From positions 1,364,001 through 1,428,000 of the forward strand of contig NZ_CP115671.1 in the NCBI RefSeq assembly GCF_027886425.1: a DNA stretch of 64,000 nucleotides. The letters run 5' to 3'. The stretch is from Brevundimonas vesicularis (GTDB taxonomy: Bacteria; Pseudomonadota; Alphaproteobacteria; Caulobacterales; Caulobacteraceae). Shown piece after piece: positions 48,809 through 57,549 of this stretch. Each line of letters starts with the position of its first letter. The first letter of the stretch is position 1. The position numbers and the translations under genes were made by a program. The notes beneath the pieces are model-generated. The model searched no databases, was not told the origin of the DNA, and saw only the letters and a list, made by a program, of their open reading frames with translations.

Positions 48809-49924
48809 ATGAACACGGCTGCATACGAAATCGTCGATAGAGATGGCGAGGCCCGTCTGCGCCTGACCGGCGACTGGACGACCACGGCGCTGGGTCGTCT
48901 GCCGACGGAACTGAGCCGCGATCTGGAAGGCCGCGATATCGCCAGCATCGACACCTCGGATCTCGGTCGCTTCGATACCGCCGGCGCGCTAGCCTTGGTG
49001 CAGGCCTCAAGCGGCCGCCTGGCCAAGAGCCAGTGGAAGGACCGACCCGAGGCCGGTCGTATCTACCACATGATCGAACTTCTGGAGCGCCAAAGCGCCC
49101 CGGCGCCGAAACGCCCCAGCGCCTTCGTGCGCACCTTCGCCAAGATCGGCCGTGGCGTTTACGATTTCGGCGGAGAGGCCATGTTGTCGCTGGCCTTCTT
49201 GGGTCGGCTGATGGCCGCCGTGGTGGAAGCCGCCAAACACCCCGGCGGCATCCGCTGGCCGGCCTGGGTCAGTCAGGCCGAGCGCGCGGGGCTGGACGCC
49301 ATTCCGATCGTCATGATCACCAACTTCTTCATCGGCGCGGTCATCGCCTTCATCGGCGTGGATTTGCTGACCGACTTCGGCGCCCAGGTGTTTGCGGTTC
49401 AGCTGATCGGCGTCGCCATGTTCCGTGAGTTCGCAGTGGTCATCGCCTCTGTCTTGTTGGCTGGACGTTCGGCTTCGGCCTTTGCGGCCGAGATCGGATC
49501 GATGCGGATGAACCAGGAGGTCGACGCCATGCAGGTCATGGGCGTCAACCCGTTCCAGGCCCTGGTGATTCCGCGCGTCGCGTCCCTGGTGCTGATGCTG
49601 CCGCTGCTGACCTTCATGGGCATGATCGGCGGCCTGGTCGGCGGTCTGGTCGTGTGCTGGAGCTCGCTGAATCTCGGTCCGTCCTTCTTCTTCCAGCGTC
49701 TGGTCGAAGATGGCACCATGGCCCAGCATCTGATGGTCGGTCTGGTGAAGGCGCCGGTCTTCGCCCTGGTGATCGCCGCCATCGGTTGCCGTCAGGGCAT
49801 GTCGGTCGCCGGCGACGTCGAAAGCCTGGGCCGGCGCGTGACGGCCGCCGTGGTTCAGGCCATCTTCGCCATCATCTTCCTAGACGCCGTGTTCGCCCTG
49901 GTGTTCCTGGAGCTGAACATATGA
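48809..49924 (+). CDS. MlaE-type ABC permease with N-terminal STAS domain
   Basis: A 371-residue protein with a STAS domain at residues 1-90 (ARLRLTGDWTTTALGRLPTE, then IASIDTSDLGRFDTAGALAL) and an MlaE permease domain with about five helices (VMITNFFIGAVIAFIGVDLL, then EIGSMRMNQEVDAMQVMGVN). In E. coli the STAS protein MlaB is separate; here it is fused. It would be the membrane core of a phospholipid transporter that maintains outer-membrane asymmetry. Overlap with the ATPase gene shows an operon. Confidence 0.9.
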   Translation: MNTAAYEIVDRDGEARLRLTGDWTTTALGRLPTELSRDLEGRDIASIDTSDLGRFDTAGALALVQASSGRLAKSQWKDRPEAGRIYHMIELLERQSAPAPKRPSAFVRTFAKIGRGVYDFGGEAMLSLAFLGRLMAAVVEAAKHPGGIRWPAWVSQAERAGLDAIPIVMITNFFIGAVIAFIGVDLLTDFGAQVFAVQLIGVAMFREFAVVIASVLLAGRSASAFAAEIGSMRMNQEVDAMQVMGVNPFQALVIPRVASLVLMLPLLTFMGMIGGLVGGLVVCWSSLNLGPSFFFQRLVEDGTMAQHLMVGLVKAPVFALVIAAIGCRQGMSVAGDVESLGRRVTAAVVQAIFAIIFLDAVFALVFLELNI

Positions 49925-50697
49925 CCGAAGCACCAGAAAACCTGATTGAGGTGCGCGGCCTGTTGAGCCAGTTCGGCGAGCGCACCATCCACGAGAATCT
50001 CGACCTCGACCTGGTGCGCGGCGAAGTCATGGGCGTCGTCGGCGGATCGGGCGCGGGCAAGACCGTACTGCTGAACACAATCATCGGACTGAAAGAGCCC
50101 GAGGGCGGGTCGGTGAAGGTGCTGGGCTACGACCGTGCGACCCTGACCGACGATCAGTCGGCGGACATCGAGCGCCGCACCGGCATCCTGTTTCAGCAGG
50201 GCGCGCTGTTCTCGTCGCTGAGCGTGCTGGAGAATGTTGCCTCGCCCTTGGTCGAGCACACCAAACTGCCCAAAGCGATCATCTATGAACTGGCCGAACT
50301 CAAGATCGCCATGGTGGGCCTCAAACCCGAGCACCACCACCTGAAGCCCGCCGAGCTGTCGGGCGGCATGAAGAAGCGCGCCGGCCTGGCGCGTGCGCTG
50401 GCGCTGGACCCGGAACTGGTGTTTCTGGACGAGCCGACGGCGGGTCTGGATCCCATCGGCGCGGCTGCGTTCGACGATCTGATCCGGCAACTGGCGGACG
50501 ACCTGGGTCTGTCCGTCTTCATGATCACCCATGACCTCGATACGCTCTACGCCATCTGTGACAAGGTGGCGGTGCTGGCGGACAAGCGGGTCGTGGAAAA
50601 GGCCACGGTGCAGGAGCTGGAAGGCTCCGACCATCCGTGGATCAAAGAATATTTCCTGGGGCCGCGCGGACGCGCAGCCACCAAGTCTGCCGCCTGA
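49921..50697 (+). CDS. MlaF-type ABC ATPase
   Basis: A 258-residue ATPase starting MTEAPENLIEVRGLLSQFGE. Walker A is GGSGAGKTVL near residue 41, the signature is LSGGMKKRAGLARAL and Walker B is PELVFLDEPTAGLDP, with the H-loop in MITHDLDTLY. The LSGGMKKR form is typical of Mla/Mce ATPases. It overlaps the MlaE gene (ATGA) and precedes an MCE protein. Confidence 0.93.
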   Translation: MTEAPENLIEVRGLLSQFGERTIHENLDLDLVRGEVMGVVGGSGAGKTVLLNTIIGLKEPEGGSVKVLGYDRATLTDDQSADIERRTGILFQQGALFSSLSVLENVASPLVEHTKLPKAIIYELAELKIAMVGLKPEHHHLKPAELSGGMKKRAGLARALALDPELVFLDEPTAGLDPIGAAAFDDLIRQLADDLGLSVFMITHDLDTLYAICDKVAVLADKRVVEKATVQELEGSDHPWIKEYFLGPRGRAATKSAA

Positions 50698-50709
50698 GGA
50701 GAGCGGATC

Positions 50710-51648
50710 ATGGAAAGAGACGCACATTACGCCGCCGTCGGCATCGCCACCGTCGCCCTTCTGGCGGCCCTGGCGGTGTTCACCATCTGGCTGGCCCGGC
50801 TGCAGTTCAACAGCGACTACGACATGTACGACATCGTCTTCTATGGGCCCGTGAATGGACTGTCCGAAGGCGGCGAGGTGCATTTCAACGGCATCCGCGT
50901 CGGCGAGGTCACTGACCTGAACATCGACACCAAGCGCGGCGACCAAGTCATCGCCCGTGTCCGCGTTGACGGCACGACGCCGGTGCGCGTCACCTCGCGC
51001 GCGCAGCTGGAGCCGCAAGGCATCACCGGTCTGAACTACATCCAGATCACCGCGGGCTCGCCCAACAGCGCCCTGCTGAAAGAGCAGTATCCGGATAATG
51101 TCGTGCCCGTGCTGCAAAGCCAGCCGTCGCCGATCGCTGAACTGTTGAGTGGTTCGGGCACGGTTCTGGCCCAGACCGTGGATGCGCTGAACCGGATCAA
51201 CCGCGTCATGTCCGACGACAATATCCGCAGCTTCTCCACCAGCGTGAAGAACGTCGAAGCGCTCACGACGGAACTGGAAGCCCGCAAGGCCATCTTCCAG
51301 CAGCTGGAAGACGCCGTGACCAACGCCAACGCCGCGGTGAAGGAATATCAGGCCCTGGCCGTCGACACGCGTCAGATCATCAATACGGACGGTCGCCAGG
51401 CCATCGCCAATATCAACTCGGCAACGGCGGAGGCCCGCACGGCGATCGCCTCGGCCAACCGTTCGATCACGGGTCTGGAGCGTCCTTTGGGTGACTTTGC
51501 GACGACCAGCCTGCCGCAACTGACCGGCACGATCGAAGAATTGCAGGACGCCACCCGGTCTCTGCAATCCCTGATCGACGACGTCCGCGCCAGCCCGCGT
51601 GACTTCATCGGTCGTCCCAAATCCAAAGAGCTGGAGGTGCAGCCGTGA
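50710..51648 (+). CDS. MlaD-type MCE-domain protein
   Basis: A 312-residue protein with one N-terminal transmembrane helix (ATVALLAALAVFTIWLARLQ), an MCE domain at about residues 38-115 (MYDIVFYGPVNGLSEGGEVH, then GITGLNYIQITAGSPNSALL) and a long helical, coiled-coil tail. MlaD hexamers form the lipid channel above the permease. It is longer than E. coli MlaD (183 residues), having extra C-terminal helices. It lies in the same operon, twelve bases after the ATPase gene. Confidence 0.92.
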   Translation: MERDAHYAAVGIATVALLAALAVFTIWLARLQFNSDYDMYDIVFYGPVNGLSEGGEVHFNGIRVGEVTDLNIDTKRGDQVIARVRVDGTTPVRVTSRAQLEPQGITGLNYIQITAGSPNSALLKEQYPDNVVPVLQSQPSPIAELLSGSGTVLAQTVDALNRINRVMSDDNIRSFSTSVKNVEALTTELEARKAIFQQLEDAVTNANAAVKEYQALAVDTRQIINTDGRQAIANINSATAEARTAIASANRSITGLERPLGDFATTSLPQLTGTIEELQDATRSLQSLIDDVRASPRDFIGRPKSKELEVQP

Positions 51649-52295
51649 TCCTTCGTCCTGTCCTTCGACTGGCGGCGTCCGCCGCTGTCCTGACCGCGCT
51701 GAGCGGGTGCGCCCTGCTATCGTCGCCGGACCCGGTGCAGAACTATCGGTTCGGCCTGCCGATGGCCGCGCCGTCGGCGGTGGGCGACACACCTGCGCCC
51801 CTTACGGTTTCGATCCGCCGCATCGAGTTCCCGCAGGCGACCGGCGACGACAAGATCCTGGGCGTCACGGGTCTAGAGACGGCCTATATCGGCGGCGCAC
51901 GCTGGGTGTCGCCGGCCTCGACCCTGTTCGACGACAGCCTGAAGGCGGCCTTCGCCAACCGCGCCGACCGCATTCGCGTGCTGGGTCGCCGCGAGCCGGG
52001 GACGCCGCCGCTGATCCTGCAGGTCACGGTCACGACGTTCGAGGCGCGATACGCCGCGCCGGGCGCCGTGCCGGATGTCGTCGTGACCGCGCGGGCGCAG
52101 CTGCGCTCCACCCCGGAACGGCGCGCTGGCGGCGGGACCATTCGTCCCGAGGAAGGGCGCTCGGTCGAGCGGGTGTTCACCGTGACCCAGCCTGCCGGCG
52201 ACAACCGCGTGTCCGCCATCGTCGCAGCTTTCGACACGGCGACGCGCGACATCAACACCCAGATCGCCGACTGGACGATCGCCTCCGCGAACTGA
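51645..52295 (+). CDS. ABC-type transport auxiliary lipoprotein
   Basis: A 216-residue lipoprotein from a GTG start overlapping the MCE gene (GTGA). The lipobox LSGC ends a signal peptide (MILRPVLRLAASAAVLTALS). The body has VSIRRIEFPQATGDDKILGV, WVSPASTLFDDSLKAAF and a late VSAIVAAFDTATRDINTQIA, as in the PqiC/DUF330-type auxiliary lipoproteins found with MCE operons. It probably links the transporter to the outer membrane. No mlaA or mlaC is nearby. Confidence 0.82.
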   Translation: MILRPVLRLAASAAVLTALSGCALLSSPDPVQNYRFGLPMAAPSAVGDTPAPLTVSIRRIEFPQATGDDKILGVTGLETAYIGGARWVSPASTLFDDSLKAAFANRADRIRVLGRREPGTPPLILQVTVTTFEARYAAPGAVPDVVVTARAQLRSTPERRAGGGTIRPEEGRSVERVFTVTQPAGDNRVSAIVAAFDTATRDINTQIADWTIASAN

Positions 52296-52389
52296 GGCGA
52301 TCGAACGCATGATGCCGGGACGGCGGCGGTGCGGGACGTAGGCTTGCGGATGCGGTAGGGTGCGCCGCGAATCTGCTCCCGGAGTTGTC

Positions 52390-53292
52390 ATGAGTTTTTC
52401 CGCCACCGACGCGGCCTTCGAAGGCTTCCGGGTCGTTCGCCGGCATCCGATCGTCGCGGTCGCCTGGGGCCTGGTCTATCTGGCCGTCTATGTCGCCATG
52501 TTCGGCCTGGGCGCAGACAAGTGGGCCAGTCTGATGGCGGCGGGTGAAGCGCTGGAACAGTCGGCCAACCCGTCGATGGCGGAGTTTCAGGCCCTGGGCC
52601 AGACCTATGCCGGAGCCCTGATCTGGGCCGCGCCCATCGGCCTGCTGGTTGGCGCGGTGCTCAGCGCCGCGGTGGCGCGCTCGGTCTTGCGGCCGGACGA
52701 GTCGTCGTGGGGCTATCTGCGCCTTGGTATGGATGAGGTGCGGGTCTTGGCGGTCAGTCTGATCGTCAGCCTGGCTGTCGGTCTAACGTCGGGCGTCGGT
52801 ATGATGGCGGTCGGCGCGGCCATCGGTTTCGGCGCGGCGTCGGGTCAGGCGCTGCTGATTTTGGCCGGCGTGCTGCTGATCTTCGCCGTCTTTGCGCTGA
52901 TCGTCTGGCTGGCGATCAAGTTGAGTCTCGCGGTGCCGATGACGATCGATCGCCGCAAGATCACCATCGTGGAATCGTTCGCCGCCACCAAGGGGCATTT
53001 CTGGTCGCTGCTGGGCATGGCCGTGATCGCCATCATCATGTCCCTGATCGTCAGCATCCTGGGCATGATCATCGGCGCAGCCGCAGACCTCGCCACCGGC
53101 GGCATCCAGACGCTGGCGCGCTTCGACGGCGAGGGACTGGGTCAGATCCTGATGCAGGCCTGGCCGGCGATCCTGGTGTCGTCGATCGTCAACGCCTTCC
53201 TCGCCGCGCTGCAACTCGCGGTGCTGTATGCCCCGTTCGCAGCGGCCTGGAATGGGCTTCGAGGCGGTCAGTCGACCGACGTCTTTTCCTGA
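52390..53292 (+). CDS. Multi-pass membrane protein of unknown function
   Basis: A 300-residue membrane protein starting MSFSATDAAFEGFRVVRRHP with GGAG six bases upstream. It has about six transmembrane segments, several Gly/Ala-rich (AVGLTSGVGMMAVGAAIGFG, then LIVSILGMIIGAAADLATGG). The arrangement is common among uncharacterised alphaproteobacterial membrane proteins with glycerophosphodiester phosphodiesterase-like membrane domains, but nothing specific is visible. Convergent with uvrA, with stop codons three bases apart. Confidence 0.7.
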   Translation: MSFSATDAAFEGFRVVRRHPIVAVAWGLVYLAVYVAMFGLGADKWASLMAAGEALEQSANPSMAEFQALGQTYAGALIWAAPIGLLVGAVLSAAVARSVLRPDESSWGYLRLGMDEVRVLAVSLIVSLAVGLTSGVGMMAVGAAIGFGAASGQALLILAGVLLIFAVFALIVWLAIKLSLAVPMTIDRRKITIVESFAATKGHFWSLLGMAVIAIIMSLIVSILGMIIGAAADLATGGIQTLARFDGEGLGQILMQAWPAILVSSIVNAFLAALQLAVLYAPFAAAWNGLRGGQSTDVFS

Positions 53293-53295
53293 CGA

Positions 53296-56241
53296 TCAGG
53301 CCGACGCCTTCACCCTTTTCTTCTTGGCCGGAGGATCAACGGAGCCGCCCAGGGCCGCCACGCGCGCCTTGCGGCGGTCCTCGTGCCGATCCAGCACCTC
53401 CTTGAGGTATTTGCCGGTCCAGCTGGCCTTGTTGTCCGCGACCTGTTCGGGCGTGCCGACCGCAACGATCTCGCCGCCGCCGTCGCCGCCTTCAGGTCCG
53501 AAGTCGAGCAGATAGTCGGCGACCTTGATGACATCGAGGTTGTGTTCGATCACCACGATGGTGTTGCCGGCCTCGACCAGTTCCTGCAGCACCTCGAGCA
53601 GCTTGCGCGTATCCTCGAAGTGCAGGCCGGTCGTCGGCTCGTCGAGGATGTAGAGGGTGCGGCCGGTGGCGCGCTTGGACAGCTCCTTGGACAGTTTGAC
53701 CCGCTGAGCCTCTCCGCCCGACAGGGTGGTCGCCGGCTGGCCGACCTTGACGTAGCCCAGGCCCACGCGTTCAAGCGTCAGCATCTTGTCGCGGATCGGC
53801 GGCACGGCCTTGAAGAAGGTCGCCGCCTCCTCGACCGTCATGTCCAGCACGTCTGAAATGGACTTGCCCTTGAACACGATCTCCAGCGTCTCGCGGTTGT
53901 AGCGTTTGCCCTTGCAGACGTCGCAGGTGACATAGACGTCGGGCAGGAAGTGCATCTCGATCTTGATGACGCCGTCGCCTTGGCAGGCTTCGCAACGCCC
54001 GCCCTTGACGTTGAAGCTGAATCGGCCGGGGCCGTAGCCGCGCGCCTTGGATTCCGGCAGGCCGGCGTACCAGTCGCGAATGGGCCCGAAGGCGCCCGTG
54101 TAGGTCGCGGGGTTCGAGCGCGGCGTGCGGCCGATGGGCGACTGGTCGATGTCGATGACCTTGTCGAAATGCTCCAGCCCTTCGATCCGGTCGAACGGGG
54201 CAGGGGCCTCCGATGCATTGTTCAGGCGACGCGCGGCGGCCTTGTACAGGGTCTCGATGGTGAAGGTGGACTTGCCGCCGCCCGAGACGCCGGTGATGCA
54301 GGTGAAGACGCCGACCGGAATTTCGCCAGTGACGCTCTTCAGATTGTTGCCGCTGGCGCCGCTGATCTTCAGCATCCGCTTGCGGTTGATGGGGCGGCGA
54401 CCCTCGGCGGGGATTTCGATCTCGCGCTCGCCGGTCAGGTATTTGCCGGTCAGGGACTTGGGGTTGGCCATGACCTGGGCCGGCGTGCCCTCGGCGCAGA
54501 CCTGGCCGCCATGAACACCGGCGGCCGGGCCCATGTCGATGACGTAGTCCGCAGTCAGGATGGCTTCTTCGTCATGCTCGACCACGAGGACCGAGTTGCC
54601 GAGATCGCGCAGCCCCTTCAGGCTTTCCAGCAGGCGGGTATTGTCGCGTTGGTGCAGGCCGATGGACGGCTCGTCCAGCACATAGAGGACGCCGGTGAGG
54701 CCCGAGCCAATCTGCGACGCCAGGCGGATGCGCTGGCTCTCGCCGCCCGAAAGGGTGCCGGAGGATCGCGACAGGTTCAGATAGTCCAGGCCGACGTTGT
54801 TTAGGAACCGAAGCCGGTCGCAGATCTCCTTCAGGATGCGCCGGGCGATCTCCATCTGCTTTTCGGTCAGGTTCTCTTCCAGCGTCGAGAACCACAGATA
54901 GGCCTTGGAGATCGACAGGGTGGAGATGTCGGCGATGTCCTCGCCACCGACCTTGACCGCCAGGGCCTCGGGCTTCAGCCGCTTGCCGTGGCAGGCGTCG
55001 CAGGGCGTCTCGGACTGATAGCGCGCCAGTTCCTCACGCACCCAGGCGCTGTCGGTCTCGCGCCAGCGGCGCTCCAGATTCGGCAGGACGCCCTCGAACG
55101 GCTTGGAGACCTCGTACTTTCGGGCGTTGTCGTCATAGACGAACTTGATCTTCTCCGACCCCGTGCCGTGCAGGATGGCCTTGTGCGCCTGGGCGGGCAG
55201 GTCGCGCCACGGCTTGTCCATCGAGAAGCCGTAGTGGAGGCTCAGCGACTGCAGCGTCTGGGTGTAGAGCGGCGACGGCCCACGCGCCCATGGCGCCACG
55301 GCGCCCTTATGCAGGGTCTTGTCGCGGTCCGGGATCACCAGATCGGCGTCGAACGCCAGCTTGACCCCCAGTCCGTCGCAGACCGGGCAGGCGCCGAAGG
55401 GGTTGTTGAATGAGAACAGGCGCGGCTCGATCTCGCTGATCGTGAAACCCGACACCGGGCAGGCGAAGCGTTCGGAAAACAGGATGGAGCGCGGCGCTGT
55501 CTCGCCTTCCGCGGTCGAGGCCCATTCGGCGTTGGCGATGCCATCGGCCAGACCCAGCGCCGTCTGCAAGCTGTCGGCGTAGCGCGCTTCCTGATCCGGT
55601 TTGGTGACGATCCGGTCCACGACGATGTCGATGTCGTGCTTGAACTTCTTGTCCAGGGCGGGCGCTTCGTCGATCGGATAGAACTGGCCGTCGATCTTCA
55701 GCCGCTGGAAGCCCTGTCGCTGCCACTCGGCGATTTCCTTCTTGTACTCGCCCTTGCGGCCGCGAACGACAGGAGCGAGCAGCAGGATGCGCTCACCATC
55801 GGGCAGGGCGACCAGCTTGTCGACCATCTGACTGACGGTCTGGCTCTCGATGGGCAGGCCGGTCGCCGGCGAATAGGGCACGCCGACCCGCGCCCACAGC
55901 AGACGCATATAGTCGTGGATTTCCGTCACCGTGCCGACGGTCGAGCGCGGGTTCTTGGACGTTGTCTTCTGTTCGATGGAAATGGCCGGGGACAGGCCCT
56001 CGATCAGATCCACGTCCGGCTTGCCCATCAGCTCCAGGAACTGGCGGGCATAGGCCGACAGGCTTTCGACATAGCGGCGCTGCCCCTCGGCATAGATGGT
56101 GTCGAACGCCAGCGAGGACTTGCCCGACCCCGACAGGCCGGTCATCACGACCAACTGCTCACGCGGAATGTCGAGATCCACGCCCTTGAGGTTATGCTCG
56201 CGGGCGCCGCGAACGCGGATAAAGTTGTGCTTTTCGGTCAT
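53296..56241 (-). CDS. uvrA: Excinuclease ABC subunit A
   Basis: A 981-residue DNA-damage recognition ATPase of nucleotide excision repair. Two ABC modules: first Walker A MTGLSGSGKSSLAFDTIYAE, second ITGVSGGGKSTFTIETLYKA; signatures SGTLSGGESQRIRLAS and ATTLSGGEAQRVKLSK. Zinc fingers include ACPVCDGLG and CEACQGDGVIKIEM with CDVCKGKRY. The LexA box 81 bases upstream shows SOS control. Length is typical. Confidence 0.96.
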   Translation of the reverse strand: MTEKHNFIRVRGAREHNLKGVDLDIPREQLVVMTGLSGSGKSSLAFDTIYAEGQRRYVESLSAYARQFLELMGKPDVDLIEGLSPAISIEQKTTSKNPRSTVGTVTEIHDYMRLLWARVGVPYSPATGLPIESQTVSQMVDKLVALPDGERILLLAPVVRGRKGEYKKEIAEWQRQGFQRLKIDGQFYPIDEAPALDKKFKHDIDIVVDRIVTKPDQEARYADSLQTALGLADGIANAEWASTAEGETAPRSILFSERFACPVSGFTISEIEPRLFSFNNPFGACPVCDGLGVKLAFDADLVIPDRDKTLHKGAVAPWARGPSPLYTQTLQSLSLHYGFSMDKPWRDLPAQAHKAILHGTGSEKIKFVYDDNARKYEVSKPFEGVLPNLERRWRETDSAWVREELARYQSETPCDACHGKRLKPEALAVKVGGEDIADISTLSISKAYLWFSTLEENLTEKQMEIARRILKEICDRLRFLNNVGLDYLNLSRSSGTLSGGESQRIRLASQIGSGLTGVLYVLDEPSIGLHQRDNTRLLESLKGLRDLGNSVLVVEHDEEAILTADYVIDMGPAAGVHGGQVCAEGTPAQVMANPKSLTGKYLTGEREIEIPAEGRRPINRKRMLKISGASGNNLKSVTGEIPVGVFTCITGVSGGGKSTFTIETLYKAAARRLNNASEAPAPFDRIEGLEHFDKVIDIDQSPIGRTPRSNPATYTGAFGPIRDWYAGLPESKARGYGPGRFSFNVKGGRCEACQGDGVIKIEMHFLPDVYVTCDVCKGKRYNRETLEIVFKGKSISDVLDMTVEEAATFFKAVPPIRDKMLTLERVGLGYVKVGQPATTLSGGEAQRVKLSKELSKRATGRTLYILDEPTTGLHFEDTRKLLEVLQELVEAGNTIVVIEHNLDVIKVADYLLDFGPEGGDGGGEIVAVGTPEQVADNKASWTGKYLKEVLDRHEDRRKARVAALGGSVDPPAKKKRVKASA

Positions 56242-56321
56242 GCTGTCCGGAGAACGCGGAGGAGGGCCGGCGGGTCCGGCGCGACATCGCTATATGGGGA
56301 CGAATTGCGGGATTGAAGCAA

Positions 56322-56336
56322 GAACAATGTAGGAAC
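56322..56336 (-). promoter_or_regulatory. LexA (SOS) box upstream of uvrA
   Basis: On the minus strand GTTC-CTACATT-GTTC is an exact match to the alphaproteobacterial LexA box. It lies 81 bases before the uvrA start. uvrA is a classic SOS gene, which supports the reading of the box at the radical SAM operon. Confidence 0.8.
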
Positions 56337-56351
56337 ATTGCGGCCGGCGCA

Positions 56352-56846
56352 TCATTCCGGCGTCCACGCCTGTGTGGGCCGCACGAAACGCTCGCCCTTG
56401 GCCAGAAGAACGCCGCTGGCGTTGGCGACGCCTAGTTCCAGGCTTTCGGCGATGCGGCGGGCGCGTTCGACGAAGTGGTCAGCGGCGACGGATGGACACA
56501 GGGTGCGCGCGGTTTCGGCGAACAGCTCCAGCCAGCGATCGAAATGCCGCGCATCAATGGGAAGTGGCAGGTGTTTCGGCATCGGCCGACCCTGGTAGAC
56601 GCCGGTGGACAGGGCGACCGACGACCAAAACAGCTTCATCTGCTTCAGATGCGGCGCCCAGTCCGTGATCCTGTCTGCGAAGATCGGGCCGATCAGGGCG
56701 TCGTTGCGGACACGGGCGTAAAAGCCTTCGACCAGGGCGTCGATCATGGCTTCGTCTATGCCCGTTTCGTCCCGCAGGCGCTGGATGGCGGCCTCGCGCC
56801 GCGCGGCGGCGCCGGCGGGGTCGTCGATGCGGAAACGGCTTTGCAT
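56352..56846 (-). CDS. Truncated hemoglobin-like protein (group III-like)
   Basis: A 164-residue globin. From MQSRFRIDDPAG it has the helix DEAMIDALVEGFYARVRNDA, LIGPIFADRITDW and HLKQMKLFWSSVALSTGVYQ, then LPLPIDARHFDRWLELFAET. This order, with the F-helix histidine in ARHFDRW, matches group III truncated hemoglobins, which bind oxygen or nitric oxide. The start is fixed by this pattern. It lies upstream of uvrA but separated by the LexA box. Confidence 0.75.
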   Translation of the reverse strand: MQSRFRIDDPAGAAARREAAIQRLRDETGIDEAMIDALVEGFYARVRNDALIGPIFADRITDWAPHLKQMKLFWSSVALSTGVYQGRPMPKHLPLPIDARHFDRWLELFAETARTLCPSVAADHFVERARRIAESLELGVANASGVLLAKGERFVRPTQAWTPE

Positions 56847-56871
56847 GACGGCTGGTCTAGCCGCCGCCATC

Positions 56872-57306
56872 CTATTGGTCGAGGAAGTCGCCGGCGTTGA
56901 ACGACAGGATGCAGATGGCGTCACCACCCGTCGCATCGGTCGAGCAGGAATCGACGCCGTACAGGTCGGCCTCGACCTTTGCGGTCGAGCGGAACGTGCG
57001 GCCGTCACGCTGGAATGTCGATCCGATCTTCTCGCTCCAAGGGATCAAGGCCTTGGCGAGGGCGGCGGCCGGCGCACCCGTGCACGTGAACAGAATATAC
57101 TCCGCGCCGTCCCCGTTGTCCGCGCGGCGGTAGGCATCGGCCGCGGCGGCCTGCTGAAGGCAGGCGGCATAGAGCCGCGCGTTGGGCGGCGGCGCCTGGG
57201 TCGGCACAGCGCTGTAGTTCGGGGGCGTAGGCGGCGCGTTCGGCGCGGTGGCGCAGGCGGCGCAAGCGAGGGCGGAGACGAGGACGAGCGTGATGACTGG
57301 CTTCAT
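56872..57306 (-). CDS. Small exported lipoprotein, unknown
   Basis: A 144-residue protein with a signal peptide (MKPVITLVLVSALACAACAT) and a cysteine-rich cleavage region, so likely a lipoprotein. A proline-rich spacer (APNAPPTPPNYSAVP) follows, then a domain with RRADNGDGAEYILFTCTGAP and VDSCSTDATGGDAICILSF. No family is recognised. It lies 25 bases upstream of the globin on the same strand. Confidence 0.65.
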   Translation of the reverse strand: MKPVITLVLVSALACAACATAPNAPPTPPNYSAVPTQAPPPNARLYAACLQQAAAADAYRRADNGDGAEYILFTCTGAPAAALAKALIPWSEKIGSTFQRDGRTFRSTAKVEADLYGVDSCSTDATGGDAICILSFNAGDFLDQ

Positions 57307-57423
57307 GGGGGTCTCCTCAAGGCCAAGCTTCTCACGCGGCCGTGTTCGACGCCAGACTTGCGCATTGCGGGATTACGACCCATCCTCCCTGTTCTGACGC
57401 GTTTTGCAGAAGGTTTGACGATC

Positions 57424-57549
57424 ATGATCATCGCATTGGCCACCGGTTCCGCCCTGTCCGCCATGCTGCTCGTGATCCTCAATGCCAATCAGCCCAAGCC
57501 GAAACGCGTCCCCGTCCGCACTCGCGACACTCGACAAGGTCGCCGCTAG
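57424..57549 (+). CDS. Possible small membrane protein, 41 residues
   Basis: MIIALATGSALSAMLLVILN followed by a Lys/Arg-rich tail (NQPKPKRVPVRTRDTRQGRR). One hydrophobic helix and a basic tail make it a plausible small membrane protein. AAGG lies about 10 bases upstream. It overlaps the start of the ABC-F gene in another frame, so it may be translationally coupled or may be chance. Confidence 0.35.
   Translation: MIIALATGSALSAMLLVILNANQPKPKRVPVRTRDTRQGRR

Noticed and set aside
49855..51792. Minus-strand frame opposite the Mla-type genes
   Set aside because: Antisense to well-supported MlaF- and MlaD-type genes.
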